Notes: a model not told the origin generated them from the letters alone. 64,000 bases of DNA from UBA7672 sp044224605 (GCA_044224605.1 JBGAKC010000003.1:1-64000), one strand, 5' to 3'. Shown: positions 44,260 to 54,676, counted from the stretch's first letter. Translations and numbers: made by a program.

Positions 44260-45294
44260 ATGACCCAACGCCCCGTCCACACAAGGCGTATCGTGCTGGC
44301 CGCGCAGGCGTCCGGCTTGCCAACCGATGAGACATTCCGGCTTGAACAGATAGACCTGCCTGCCCTTGAGGCAGGACAGGTGCTCACCCGTACGCTGTAT
44401 TGTTCGGCCGACCCCGGGACGCGCTCCCGACTTTCCCCCGGCGCCAGCTATGCCCCGCCGCTGCGGGTTGGCGATCCGATTGATGCCTTTGCAGTCGGCG
44501 AAGTCGTTGAAAGCGCCAATCCCCGCTTCTCGGTCGGCGAGGTTGTCGCGACGGGCGGCGGTTGGTGCGAACATGCCATCTTTCCCGGCCGCGGATACAT
44601 TCAGAAGATCCCCCATCGCCGGCTCCCGCTGTCGTACTGGATCGGCGTCCTTGGCGTTCCCGGCATGACGGCGTGGTTCGGCCTCAAGCGCGTCGCCGCC
44701 CTGAAGCCGGGCGATCGCGTTCTGGTCACCTCCGCTGCCGGTCCGGTCGGGGCGACTGCGGCCCAGCTTGCCCGCAACCTGGGCGCCTCGCGCGTCGTCG
44801 GCACGGCCAGCGGCGCCGAGAAGGCAGCATGGCTCCGTAGCGCCGCAGTGGACGCGATCATCGACTACAAGACAACGGCAGACCTTGTCGAAGACCTGAA
44901 GGCGGCAAGCCCTGACGGATACGACGTGCTCTTCGACAATGTCGGAAACGCCATGATCGATCAGGTGATCCCCTTGTTGAGACCCGGAGGAAGGATCGTG
45001 ATTTCAGGTCAGCTCGCGGAATACAACGCCACGACGGGCCGCCACCCCGGCATCACGAACACGCGTTACTTCATTGCCAGCCGACTTCGCATGGAGGGCC
45101 TCGTCGTCTTCGACGACCTGAAGGCCTTCCCGGCAGCCCAGGAAGAGCTGGGCGCGATGATCGAGCGCGGCGACATGAAGGTGCGGGAACACAGGTATCA
45201 CGGCCTGGAGACAGCGCCCCAGGCGTTCATCGATCTCTTCACGGAGAGCGCCTTCGGGCGCCGCATTATCCAGATCGCCCCCGAAGCAGGTTGA
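44260..45294 (+). CDS. NAD(P)H-dependent MDR-superfamily oxidoreductase (CurA/PTGR-like)
   Basis: A protein of 344 residues of the zinc-free medium-chain reductase type. Motifs are YCSADPGTRSRL near the N-terminus, GVPGMTAWFGL, the nucleotide fold VLVTSAAGPVGATAAQLARNLGA, and GQLAEYN in the C-terminal part. These enzymes reduce alpha,beta-unsaturated ketones, aldehydes or enoyl thioesters. It heads a five-gene plus-strand stretch of CoA-type enzymes, suggesting degradation of a terpenoid, steroid or similar compound, as inference. Confidence 0.8.
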   Translation: MTQRPVHTRRIVLAAQASGLPTDETFRLEQIDLPALEAGQVLTRTLYCSADPGTRSRLSPGASYAPPLRVGDPIDAFAVGEVVESANPRFSVGEVVATGGGWCEHAIFPGRGYIQKIPHRRLPLSYWIGVLGVPGMTAWFGLKRVAALKPGDRVLVTSAAGPVGATAAQLARNLGASRVVGTASGAEKAAWLRSAAVDAIIDYKTTADLVEDLKAASPDGYDVLFDNVGNAMIDQVIPLLRPGGRIVISGQLAEYNATTGRHPGITNTRYFIASRLRMEGLVVFDDLKAFPAAQEELGAMIERGDMKVREHRYHGLETAPQAFIDLFTESAFGRRIIQIAPEAG

Positions 45295-45305
45295 GACCCA
45301 GCGCC

Positions 45306-46106
45306 ATGACGCCCGATTTCTCCCGATACGAACGCATCCAGACGATACGGAAAGGGCGGGTTCTGTCTCTGACCTTGACAGCACCGAACCCGGTCAATGC
45401 AGTGGATGGCCAGATGCACCACGAACTGTCGCGCATCTTTCTGGACGCGCAGGATGATCCCGACAGCGATCTTGTCGTTCTGACCGGCGCCGGACGCGCC
45501 TTCTGCGCTGGCGGCGACACGGCGTGGTTCAAGACACATATCGAGAACCCCTCATCATTCCGCGCGCTGGGACCGGAAGCCAAGCGGATCGTCACCTCCC
45601 TGCTCGATCTCGAGAAGCCCATCCTCTGCCGCCTGAACGGCGCAGCCGCCGGACTTGGCGCGACAATCGCCCTGATGTGCGACGTGATCATAGCATCTGA
45701 ATTCGCGCAGGTTGGCGATCCGCATGTCAAGGTGGGACTTGTTGCAGGTGATGGCGGGGCAATCATCTGGCCGCAATTGATCGGCTTTGCACGCGCCAAG
45801 GAATTGTTGATGACCGGCGAAATGCTCACCGCCGAGCGGGCGCTGGCGCTGGGGCTCATCAATCACGTCGTACCGCACAAGGATCTCGATGCGAAAGTGG
45901 CCGAAATCGCCGACAGGATCCTCGCCAATCCAAAATGGGCCGTCAGGTGGACCAAGACCGCCGCTAACATCCCGCTACGTGCGCTCGCTGCGCAACTCCT
46001 GGATGCGGCGATGGCTTATGAACTCCTCTCGAACTCGCTGTCGGATCGGCGCGAGGCTGTAGCTGCCTTCGTCGAGAAGCGGCCTGCTAGCCTGACGGGC
46101 GAATGA
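45306..46106 (+). CDS. Enoyl-CoA hydratase/isomerase family protein
   Basis: A protein of 266 residues with crotonase fold. The oxyanion loop segment reads GAGRAFCAGGDTAWFK and the second loop NGAAAGLGATIALMCDVIIA. The usual catalytic glutamates are not obvious at standard positions; Asp in GDPHVKVGLVAGDGG occupies one. It could be a hydratase, isomerase or retro-Claisen member. It is followed by an overlapping acyl-CoA dehydrogenase gene (ATGA). Confidence 0.82.
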   Translation: MTPDFSRYERIQTIRKGRVLSLTLTAPNPVNAVDGQMHHELSRIFLDAQDDPDSDLVVLTGAGRAFCAGGDTAWFKTHIENPSSFRALGPEAKRIVTSLLDLEKPILCRLNGAAAGLGATIALMCDVIIASEFAQVGDPHVKVGLVAGDGGAIIWPQLIGFARAKELLMTGEMLTAERALALGLINHVVPHKDLDAKVAEIADRILANPKWAVRWTKTAANIPLRALAAQLLDAAMAYELLSNSLSDRREAVAAFVEKRPASLTGE

Positions 46107-47275
46107 TGATTGCCAACACCCTGCCCGAGCCGGAGCATGTCGCCGCCCTCCGCAACCAGCTACGCCGTTTCGTTGCTGAGAAAGCACCGCGCGAAAAGCG
46201 GCGCGCATGGGACAAGGCTCATGATTGGCCACGAGACCTGTTTCGCGAACTCTGCGACCTCGGCCTGTGCGGCCTCACCATCGCCCAAGAACATGGCGGA
46301 CTCGGACAGGATATCGTCGCCGCCGTCGCCGTGATCGAAGAGCTGTCGCGCGCAGGCCCGTTTCTAGCCGGTCCCTTCATTCACTGCGCTTTCTACGGCG
46401 GCATGAACATGTCGGAGAATGGCTCAGCCGACCAGAAAGCGCAGCTCCTGCCAAAGCTTGCGCGGGGCGAGCTGCTGTTCGCCTATGGCCTGTCCGAACC
46501 GGATGTCGGCGGCGACCTGTCGAGCGTCAAAACGCGAGGTCGCATCGAAGGCGATACGCTGGTCATCAACGGGGCCAAGCGCTGGTGCACCGGCGCAGAC
46601 TGGGCGGACTACATCTACTGCCTGATCAACACGGCTCCTGATGCGCCACGTCGTGAAGCGCTGACTTTCGTGCTGATCCCAGGCAAGTCAAAGGGCGTTT
46701 CAACGACGCCGATCGAGCATGTGAACCTTCGCTATACAGCCTCAAGCGATGTTCATTTTGACGATGTCCGCGTGCCGCTTTCGGCGATCGTCGGCGGCCC
46801 CGAAAGGCTCAACAAGGCGTGGGGCATGCTTGCCGGCCGCGCGCTTGATGTCGAGAAACTCGAGGTCGCTGCCTGCACGTTCGGCTTTGCGCAGGCCGCA
46901 CTCGATGAAGCGTGGAACTACGCGCAGGAGCGCGTACAGTTCGGCAAGGCAATTGCGGGCCATCAGGCTGTCGCCCACCGTCTCGTCACCGCGCGCACCA
47001 AACTCGAAGCCTGCCGGCACATGCTGTATCACGCCGCCCATCTCGCGAATGATGGAAAGCCGTGCGGTGTGGAAACCTCCATGGCGAAACTCTTTATCGC
47101 CGATACGGGCGTCGAGATCGCGCTCGCATGCCAGCAGGTCATGGGCGCCTATGCTCTCTCCGATGCCTATGACATAGACCGCAATGTGCGCGATCTGCTG
47201 GGAATGCCCATCGTCGGCGGTTCCTCAGATATGCAGCGCAACAACCTTGCAGGCCTCTGGAGGCTGAAGGGATGA
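46103..47275 (+). CDS. Acyl-CoA dehydrogenase
   Basis: A protein of 390 residues. FAD/acyl-CoA dehydrogenase signatures are FAYGLSEPDVGGDLSSVKTRG, the GAKRWCTGA core, QFGKAIAGHQAVAHRL and QQVMGAYALSD. It oxidises an acyl-CoA to the enoyl-CoA, passing electrons to ETF. Start overlaps the hydratase stop, and the stop overlaps the next gene (ATGA). Confidence 0.9.
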   Translation: MMIANTLPEPEHVAALRNQLRRFVAEKAPREKRRAWDKAHDWPRDLFRELCDLGLCGLTIAQEHGGLGQDIVAAVAVIEELSRAGPFLAGPFIHCAFYGGMNMSENGSADQKAQLLPKLARGELLFAYGLSEPDVGGDLSSVKTRGRIEGDTLVINGAKRWCTGADWADYIYCLINTAPDAPRREALTFVLIPGKSKGVSTTPIEHVNLRYTASSDVHFDDVRVPLSAIVGGPERLNKAWGMLAGRALDVEKLEVAACTFGFAQAALDEAWNYAQERVQFGKAIAGHQAVAHRLVTARTKLEACRHMLYHAAHLANDGKPCGVETSMAKLFIADTGVEIALACQQVMGAYALSDAYDIDRNVRDLLGMPIVGGSSDMQRNNLAGLWRLKG

Positions 47276-48420
47276 CCACCCCCGTCGACCGCGCGCGCGC
47301 GCTGGAAGAGGAGATCCTCGCCGCCCGACCGGAAATGGAGCGCTTGCGGCGCTTGCCCGGCTCCCTCTCGGCGCATTTCCGTGATGCCCAACTCTATCGC
47401 CTCTGCATCCCCCGCCTGTACGGAGGTCTCGAGGCAACGCCGCGAACCGTGGTCGAGACCATTGAAGCGCTGGCGGCCACGGATGCATCCGCTGCCTGGT
47501 GCGTGATGATCAGCGCGACGACGGGCGCCTTCGGCGCCTACCTCGACAACAATGAAGCCAGCGCCATCTTCCCAGACCCGTCCCTCGTTTTTGCGGGCGT
47601 ATATGCGCCGATGGGCAAGGCAACGGTCGAGGGAGACAGCTATCGCGTAACCGGCCAATGGAAGTGGAACAGCAACGGCCAGAGCGCGACATGGCTATGC
47701 GGCGGCTGCGTGATCTACGAGAACGGCTCCCCGCGCATGCTCACCGAGAAGATCCCCGAACACCGCATGATGCTGTTCCCGGCGAGCGATGTCGCCTTTC
47801 TCGACACCTGGCATACGGCCGGCCTTCGCGGCACGGGAAGCGGCGATATCGCAGTCAGCAATCTGCTTATCCCCCGGTCTCGTTCGATCTCCCTCATCAC
47901 GGACAAGCCCCGGATCAGGACGCCGCTCTATGCCTTCCCGATTTTTGGTCTTCTCGCCATCGGCATAGCGGCCGTTGCAAGCGGCAACGCACAGGCCGCG
48001 CTGAAGGAGTTTGCCGCGCATGCCGCCTCCAGGCGTACGCCCGCCGGCCGCATGCTGAATGATCGGGGCACGGTCCAGTTCGCCTACGCAGACGCCAGCG
48101 CCCGCCTGCGCGCGGCGCAAGCCCTCCTCCTCACCGAGATCGACAAGGCCTGGGCCGAGGCGCAGGACAATCCGGCTATTTCTCTCGAACAGCGCACAGG
48201 CTTGCGGCTGGCGGCCACACATATGACGCGCACGGCGGCGGAGGTCGTCCGTATCGTCCAGGACCTGGCTGGCGGCGCCAGCGTCTTTATCGCCGATCCT
48301 CTTTACCGCCGCCTCGCAGATGCACAGGCGATGACGGCGCACATCATGACTGCTCCAGCAACCTACGAGCTTACAGGCCGCGCCCTGCTCGGCGTCCCGG
48401 TATCCGCAGCCGAACTCTAG
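47272..48420 (+). CDS. Acyl-CoA dehydrogenase-like flavoprotein (group D monooxygenase type)
   Basis: A protein of 382 residues with acyl-CoA dehydrogenase fold. Features such as RLYGGLEATPRTVVETIEALAATDASAAWCVMI and YRVTGQWKWNSNGQSATWL match the HsaA/HpaB-like flavin hydroxylase branch rather than classical dehydrogenases. These use reduced flavin and oxygen to hydroxylate a substrate. Coupling to the previous gene supports a shared pathway. Convergent with the NTF2-like gene, overlapping by 4 bp at the stops. Confidence 0.72.
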   Translation: MTTPVDRARALEEEILAARPEMERLRRLPGSLSAHFRDAQLYRLCIPRLYGGLEATPRTVVETIEALAATDASAAWCVMISATTGAFGAYLDNNEASAIFPDPSLVFAGVYAPMGKATVEGDSYRVTGQWKWNSNGQSATWLCGGCVIYENGSPRMLTEKIPEHRMMLFPASDVAFLDTWHTAGLRGTGSGDIAVSNLLIPRSRSISLITDKPRIRTPLYAFPIFGLLAIGIAAVASGNAQAALKEFAAHAASRRTPAGRMLNDRGTVQFAYADASARLRAAQALLLTEIDKAWAEAQDNPAISLEQRTGLRLAATHMTRTAAEVVRIVQDLAGGASVFIADPLYRRLADAQAMTAHIMTAPATYELTGRALLGVPVSAAEL

Positions 48421-48845
48421 CGGACCGCCTCCCGCGCTATCAGGGCCCGCACGTGCTCCTTCATGACTTCGCCCGCCTTCAGGGCGTTGACGGCGCCCAT
48501 GTCGAAATACTCGCGCAGGCCGATGATCCTGCCGTCGCGGAACTCGACCACGCCGGCATAGGGAGCGGAAACGAGATGGCCATCCGCCGACACGTACTCG
48601 TCTACCCCCTCGACGAACAGCCGGTCGCCGGTTTCCGCGTAGTCGAAGATCCGCCAGGTCACGTCGCGAACCTGCGGCGCCATTCCCTCGAGAAACTTGC
48701 GGGCCTTCGCCTTCCCTTTCAGCGGCGGAGCGATCACGGCGGCATAGTGCCAGACGATATCCTCGTGCATGTGGGCTAGCACGCCGTCGATGTCCCCGGC
48801 CTTCCACGCACCGATCAGGCCGAGCAGCACCGCAATATGGGACAT
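48417..48845 (-). CDS. SnoaL/NTF2-like (limonene-epoxide-hydrolase-like) protein
   Basis: A protein of 142 residues from ATG 48845. It is a cone-shaped NTF2-like fold, with signatures GLIGAWKAGDIDGVLAHMHEDIVWHY, and YAGVVEFRDGRIIGLREYFD. The family includes epoxide hydrolases, isomerases and polyketide cyclases. It may act in the same catabolic route as the convergent CoA genes. Confidence 0.75.
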   Translation of the reverse strand: MSHIAVLLGLIGAWKAGDIDGVLAHMHEDIVWHYAAVIAPPLKGKAKARKFLEGMAPQVRDVTWRIFDYAETGDRLFVEGVDEYVSADGHLVSAPYAGVVEFRDGRIIGLREYFDMGAVNALKAGEVMKEHVRALIAREAVR

Positions 48846-49048
48846 GGGCAAAGCTCGCCAATCGTTTGGACCAACACAATCCTGCGCCGGCGCCCGGCAT
48901 TGGGCAATATCAGGTTTTCACGACGAGGCGCTCCGCTTCCTGCCTCCCAAGCCATCCGATCTCCTCCGGGCTTCGTACAGCAACAGAAGCATCAGGACGG
49001 ACCTTCACTCGCGGCGGAGGCGAGGCGGGTGCTGAGGCAAGGGCGGGC

Positions 49049-50056
49049 ATGGTAGTCTTAAGCATGGATGTCTCTGAAAAACTGAAATCTCTGTCGATCG
49101 ACCGGACGGCCGCCCCTAGGTCAAGCGGCGGCTGGCGGTTCCTCGCCATTGGCGCCGCCGCCGTTGCTGTCGTCGTACTGGCGTGGGCCCTCATGGGCCG
49201 CAGCGCCCCTCCTGCGGACGGGCCGGTGAAAGCCGCAACCGCCCCGGCGCCATCCGCCTCCGCAGCGAGGCCGCGCGGCGGGCTGGTTGCATCTGGCTAC
49301 GTTGTCGCCCGAAGGTCGGCCACCGTGTCGGTCGACATCACTGGCCGTCTCACCGAAGTGCTGTTCGAAGAGGGAGCGGTCGTCGAGAAGGGTCAGATCC
49401 TCGCGCGGCTCGATGACGACCTCGCTCGATATGACCTCCAGCTCGCCCGGGGTCGGCTGCAGGCGGCCGACGCGGCCATCGCCTCACTGAAGGCGCAGAT
49501 GGTGGAAGCCGATGCCCAGCGCCAGCGCGCCGAAAAGCTGGTCCAGACCGGCGCCGTCTCGGCCGCCGCCTTCGAGGCCGCGCTATCCCGGATCAACTCG
49601 CTCACCGCCCAGTACAATGCCGCCGTGGCCGACGCGCGCGTCGCACAGACCTCGGTTGACCGGCAGGGCGAGTTTGTCGAGCGTCATATCATCCGCGCAC
49701 CCTTTTCGGGCGTCATCATCGCCAAGAACGCGCAGGCGGGGGAAATCCTGTCTCCGGCGGCGGGCGGAGGCGAGTTCACCCGCACCGGCGTGGCCACCCT
49801 GGTTGACATGGCAAGCCTCGAGGTGGAAGTCGACGTCAATGAAGGCCAGATCTCCGATATCAAGGCCGGGCAGTCAGCCGTCATCGTTCTGGACGCCTAT
49901 CCGGACTGGCAGATCGCCGGCGAAGTGATCGCCATCATCCCCACCGCCAACCGCGATCGCGCCACGATCCAGGTCCGCGTTGGCTTCAAGGAGAGGGACG
50001 CGAGAGTCCTGCCGCAGATGGCCGCCAAGGTTACGTTCGACAGATCCGCCACTTAG
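49049..50056 (+). CDS. HlyD/MacA-type periplasmic adaptor of an ABC exporter
   Basis: About 335 residues with an N-terminal membrane helix (FLAIGAAAVAVVVLAWALMG). A biotinyl-lipoyl-like half (SATVSVDITGRLTEVLFEEG, VVEKGQILARLDD) brackets a coiled-coil hairpin (about 130-210) with IRAPFSGVIIAKNAQAGE after it. It bridges the ABC permeases to the periplasm or an outer-membrane duct. ATG 49049 is taken for its GGGCGGGC leader; ATG 49064 is possible. It is followed by the ATPase after 24 bp. Confidence 0.85.
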   Translation: MVVLSMDVSEKLKSLSIDRTAAPRSSGGWRFLAIGAAAVAVVVLAWALMGRSAPPADGPVKAATAPAPSASAARPRGGLVASGYVVARRSATVSVDITGRLTEVLFEEGAVVEKGQILARLDDDLARYDLQLARGRLQAADAAIASLKAQMVEADAQRQRAEKLVQTGAVSAAAFEAALSRINSLTAQYNAAVADARVAQTSVDRQGEFVERHIIRAPFSGVIIAKNAQAGEILSPAAGGGEFTRTGVATLVDMASLEVEVDVNEGQISDIKAGQSAVIVLDAYPDWQIAGEVIAIIPTANRDRATIQVRVGFKERDARVLPQMAAKVTFDRSAT

Positions 50057-50080
50057 GCCGCGCCCGGAGCTCGCAAGGTC

Positions 50081-50766
<686 letters not shown>

Positions 50767-50770
<4 letters not shown>

Positions 50771-51930
50771 GCGATCTTCAGCTCATCCTGTCCGGACTGG
50801 GACGAAAGCCGCTACGCACTGGCCTGCTGATCTTTGCGATCATCATCGCCTTCCTGATATACGGCGTGCTGGCCGCCTTCCAGTCCTCCCTGGAAAATGT
50901 CGCCGGTCCGTCCTCGAGCAACCGGCTCGTCGTCGCCAATCGCATCAACTTCACCCAGCCGCTTCCCCTCGCCTATGTGAACCGCATCCAGAATGTGGAG
51001 GGCGTAACGGATGTCAGCTATTCGAACTGGTTCGGCGGTTTCTATCAGGAACCGCGCAACTTCCTCCTGACCTTCGCGGTCGAGCCTGAAAGCTATACGC
51101 GCATCTACAGCGAATACGTTATGCCCGAGGACCAGCGTCAGGACTTCATCGCCAATCGCGACAGCATCATGGTCGGCCGCGCCGTCGCCGAACAATATGG
51201 CTGGCAGCTCGGACAGCAGATACCACTTTCCTCCAATGTCTGGCGAAGGCGCGATGGTACGTCTGTCTGGCCCGTCGTAATCCGCGCCATCTATGACGGC
51301 AAGGATGCCAGCACCTCGACAGGCTCCGTCTTCGTCCACTACGAATATCTCGATGAAGGCCGCAGCTTCGGCAAGGACACGGTCGGCATCATCCAGATCG
51401 TTACCGCAGACCCGGCGCAGAACGATGCGGTCGCCGCCCGCATCGACGAGCAGTTCGCCAACTCCCGCGCCGAGACGGAAACGTTGTCGGAACAGGCGTT
51501 CAATGCCGCCTTCATCGATCAGCAGGGCAATATCGGGCTCATCATACTCGGCGTCACCGGCGCCGCCTTCGTCACCATCCTGCTTATCGTCGGCAATGCG
51601 ATGGCCGGCGCCATCCGCGAACGTACGGGGGAGATCGCCGTGATGAAGACGATCGGCTTCACATCGGGGCGTATCGGCCGGATTGTGGTGGGCGAAACCC
51701 TTCTGCTGGCCATGCTGGGCGGCCTGCTCGGCCTCGCCATGGCCTATGGGCTGACAACCACGCTGAGCGGCATTCCTGCGCTCAACCAGTTCTTCGGCGG
51801 CATGCGGATCACGCCGCAGATCGCGCTGTCCGCGATCGGCTTCATGGCGGCCCTCGGCTTCATCACCGGCGCGATCCCGGCTTTCAATGCGATGCGCGTC
51901 AACGTCATCACAGCCTTCAGGAGGATATAG
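50767..51930 (+). CDS. FtsX-like ABC permease, first copy
   Basis: A protein of 387 residues with a GTG start. MacB-type topology: one helix at the N-terminus, a periplasmic domain of about 220 residues, then three helices at the C-terminus (VTGAAFVTILLIVGNAMAG, VVGETLLLAMLGGLLGLAMAYG, IGFMAALGFITGAIPAF). The motif RTGEIAVMKTIGF is the coupling helix region. It is paired with the next gene as a heterodimer. Confidence 0.9.
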
Positions 51931-51933
51931 GAA

Positions 51934-53118
51934 GTGACCTCCCTGTTCCGCCAGATCGCGGCGGTCGTCTCCATGACGATCAGCGGCCTGCCCAGCCGCT
52001 TCTGGGGCTCGGTCACCACGGTCTTCTCGATTGCGCTCGTTGTGGCGACGCTGCTCGCCTTCCTCGCCATGTCGAACGGCTTCGCGAAAACGGTCGCCGG
52101 CACGGGCTCGGATGACATCGCAATGATCCTCGGCACGGGCTCCGAGGCGGAACTCAACTCGACCATGTCGTCCGAGGCTGTGCGCCTGCTGGAGGAATCG
52201 CCGGGCATTGCGCGCGATGCCGCGGGCCGGCCGATCACCTCGCCCGAACTTTATGTCGTCGTCGGCGCAAACCGCCGGGCGGGCGGCGGCGAAGCGAACG
52301 TCTCGCTGCGCGGCGTAACCGCGCGCGCGGCCGAATTGCGGCCAGGCTTCCGGCTTAGCTCGGGCCGGATGTTCGAGCCGGGCACGAACGAGATGATCGT
52401 AGGCGCCGGCGTCGTCCGCGAGTTCCGGGGATTTGACCTCAACACCGAGCTGCAGCTCGGCGGCAGCACCTGGCAGGTCGTCGGCGTCTTCGAAGTACCC
52501 GGCACGGTCTTCGACAGCGAGCTGTGGGCCGACCTGCCGGTGGTGCAAAGCCTGTTCAATCGCGGGCCGACGGTGCAGGCGCTGCGGGCGCGGCTGGAGT
52601 CGACGGCGTCTCTGGCCGATGTGAAGGCGTTCGTCGCAAGCGAGCCGCGCCTGCAGGTCGATGTGAAGACGGAGAAGGAGCATTTCGCCAGCGAGGCTCA
52701 ATCGCTTCAGTATCTCGTCTACTTTGGTTGGGCTCTGTCGATCACGCTGGGCTGCGGCGCTCTCGCGGGCGCGCTGAACACCATGTATGCCGCCGTGGAG
52801 GCGCGTAGCAAGGAACTCGCGACGCTGCGCGCGATCGGCTTTGGCGGCTTACCGGCTTTTGTCGGGGCGATCACGGAATCCCTCGTGCTCTCGTTTGCTG
52901 GCGGCCTTGTCGGCGCGGGCGCGGCTTACCTGCTGTTCAACGGCTTCACCGCCTCGACGCTGGGCGGCGGCTTCACGCAGGTCGTGTTCGATTTCAACAT
53001 CGGCCCGGCGCAGGTCCTGGCCGGGGTCCAGCTGGCCCTCTTTATCGGCCTGCTTGGCGGCATCTTCCCTGCACTTCGTGCAGCGCGCACGCCGTTGCTG
53101 AAGCTTGGCGCCGACTGA
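51934..53118 (+). CDS. FtsX-like ABC permease, second copy
   Basis: A protein of 394 residues with a GTG start, 3 bp after the first permease. It has the same fold: an N-terminal helix, a periplasmic domain, then YFGWALSITLGCGALAGALNTMYAAV, RSKELATLRAIGFGGLPAFVGAITESL and two further helices. With the adaptor and ATPase it makes an exporter or lipoprotein-release-like pump. Cargo unknown; the catabolic neighbours are transcriptionally separate. Confidence 0.9.
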   Translation: MTSLFRQIAAVVSMTISGLPSRFWGSVTTVFSIALVVATLLAFLAMSNGFAKTVAGTGSDDIAMILGTGSEAELNSTMSSEAVRLLEESPGIARDAAGRPITSPELYVVVGANRRAGGGEANVSLRGVTARAAELRPGFRLSSGRMFEPGTNEMIVGAGVVREFRGFDLNTELQLGGSTWQVVGVFEVPGTVFDSELWADLPVVQSLFNRGPTVQALRARLESTASLADVKAFVASEPRLQVDVKTEKEHFASEAQSLQYLVYFGWALSITLGCGALAGALNTMYAAVEARSKELATLRAIGFGGLPAFVGAITESLVLSFAGGLVGAGAAYLLFNGFTASTLGGGFTQVVFDFNIGPAQVLAGVQLALFIGLLGGIFPALRAARTPLLKLGAD

Positions 53119-53126
53119 CCCCTGCC

Positions 53127-53275
53127 AACTGGTGTCAATTGGTGTTCTCAAAGAGCTGTCGGACCTGTTGGCAGAAATGCTCTTTGAGCTTTCAGCCCGC
53201 CTTCGGCGGGAAGCGACGCCATCGGCAGGAAATTCGCGTCACCAGAGTCCCCGAAAGGCCAATACCAACGGCCTT
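53127..53275 (+). other. Stem-loop-dense intergenic segment, possible structured RNA
   Basis: Consecutive features: a 10-bp imperfect direct repeat (53127-53146); stem CTCAAAGAGC (53147-53156) with GCTCTTTGAG (53179-53188); CCCGCC-TTC-GGCGGG (53196-53210), which also folds as a C(UUCG)G tetraloop stem; GACGC (53215-53219) with GCGTC (53236-53240); AAGGCC (53255-53260) with GGCCTT (53270-53275). It follows the permease stop, so part of it may be the terminator. Confidence 0.4.
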
Positions 53276-53454
53276 GCCAGAGACCCGTTAGGTTAGGTTT
53301 GAAAGCATCAGCACCGCACCTGTCATCCGCCACATGATCCAGAACGGCCGGGCGCTCGTATCCCCTCGGTGTTTGTTGGACCGGCAACTTCACTTCGAGG
53401 AAAGCTCCGGGTTCATTACGCCATTGGGTGAAGACGATCTGGACCATGGATATG

Positions 53455-53480
53455 ATCATTCTGTCCGGAGCCAGAATGAT
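53455..53480. promoter_or_regulatory. Palindrome upstream of the secreted hydrolase
   Basis: ATCATTCTG (53455-53463) and CAGAATGAT (53472-53480) form a perfect inverted repeat with an 8-bp spacer, ending 44 bp before the ATG at 53525. It suits a dimeric repressor. No regulator gene is adjacent. Confidence 0.45.
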
Positions 53481-53524
53481 GAATGCGCCACCGGACTTGC
53501 CGAACTTGTCTCATGAGGCTGAAA

Positions 53525-54676
53525 ATGATCGTCAAATCGCTTGCCGCGCCGCTTCGCCCGTTCATTGTGGGCCTTGGCCTGATGTCGGCGGCGTGCGCGA
53601 CACCGGGTGGTCAGGATGATGCGCCAAGCAACGCGCAGCAAATCTTTGCGGACCGGGGCGCCTTTGACGTCGGCGTCACGACACTCAGTCTCAGCGATCG
53701 TAAGATTGAAATCTATTACCCTGCAGCGCCGGGATCTACGGCAGGCAAACAGAACGACGCCTATTCGCAGACCGACCCCCTTCCGCCGATGCTAAAGGGA
53801 ATGGCATCGAAGATTCCGGAGAGCGTTGATCTTAAGGTGTCCATTCCTGCTTTCCGGGATGTTCCAGGGGCGCAGGGTCGACACTATCCTCTGGTGATCT
53901 TCAGCCACGGTGCGGGCGGCTGGCGCAGCGGGCACGGCATGCTGCTGTCCGGCATAGCTTCATGGGGCTTCGTGGTTGCTTCCATCGACTTCCCCGAGTA
54001 CGGATTTTCTTCCTTCGCTGGCGGCGGCGCCCGCGACATGGCAGCACGACGCGCTTCGAGTGCAGGCGCCGTTGAGGCAGCCCTCGACCTCCTGCAGACC
54101 GCCACGCAAACCACAGACGGTCTTTTGACAGGAATGATCGACATGTCGAAGGTGGCGGCTATGGGTCACTCCGCCGGCGGCGGCACTATGTTCGCACAAA
54201 TTGATAATCCACGAATCGACGCCGTCATCGGATGGGCGCCGGTCCCGCCGCAAAGCGCAGGAATGAGCAGAAAGCCCACCCTGATCATTGCCGCCGAGAA
54301 CGATTCTGGCATTCCGGTCGCATCGCTTGTGTCCGCCTATGACTCCCAAACGGCGCCCAAACGTCTGGCGATCGTGTCGCGCATGGGCCACAACGCATTC
54401 AGTGACTCATGCCTTGCCATCCAGGGCGGCAATGACCTCATCTCCGCCGTGAAGCAGATGGGACTGAACGTGCCCGGCCCGCTTCTGGAGCTTGCACAGA
54501 ATGGATGCCGTCCGACCGACCTCGATACTGCGACGGGATGGGCGATCATTCAGCATCTCACAGTGGCCGAACTGAAGTCCGCCCTCGGTCTCGCCGGCGG
54601 ACAGACCGGCATTGCTACCGAAGTGGGAGCCCGTTTTGGCCCTTCGCCGTTTGAGTTGCGTGAAGCAAGACAATAG
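53525..54676 (+). CDS. Alpha/beta hydrolase lipoprotein (lipase/PAF-acetylhydrolase-like)
   Basis: About 383 residues from ATG 53525, chosen for GAGG at 8 bp. Lipobox SAAC. Catalytic features are FSHGAGGWRSG, nucleophile GHSAGGG, an acid in AAENDSG, and histidine in SRMGHNAFSD. Similar to dienelactone-hydrolase/acetylhydrolase relatives that cleave esters outside the cytoplasm. It is monocistronic. Confidence 0.8.
   Translation: MIVKSLAAPLRPFIVGLGLMSAACATPGGQDDAPSNAQQIFADRGAFDVGVTTLSLSDRKIEIYYPAAPGSTAGKQNDAYSQTDPLPPMLKGMASKIPESVDLKVSIPAFRDVPGAQGRHYPLVIFSHGAGGWRSGHGMLLSGIASWGFVVASIDFPEYGFSSFAGGGARDMAARRASSAGAVEAALDLLQTATQTTDGLLTGMIDMSKVAAMGHSAGGGTMFAQIDNPRIDAVIGWAPVPPQSAGMSRKPTLIIAAENDSGIPVASLVSAYDSQTAPKRLAIVSRMGHNAFSDSCLAIQGGNDLISAVKQMGLNVPGPLLELAQNGCRPTDLDTATGWAIIQHLTVAELKSALGLAGGQTGIATEVGARFGPSPFELREARQ

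Noticed and set aside
53148..53459. Minus-strand 103-codon protein containing GLWQGRWYWPF
   Set aside because: The segment faintly recalls a TGxWxGxYxYP-type family, but the rest does not, and the frame covers the stem-loop region, which explains the open frame better.
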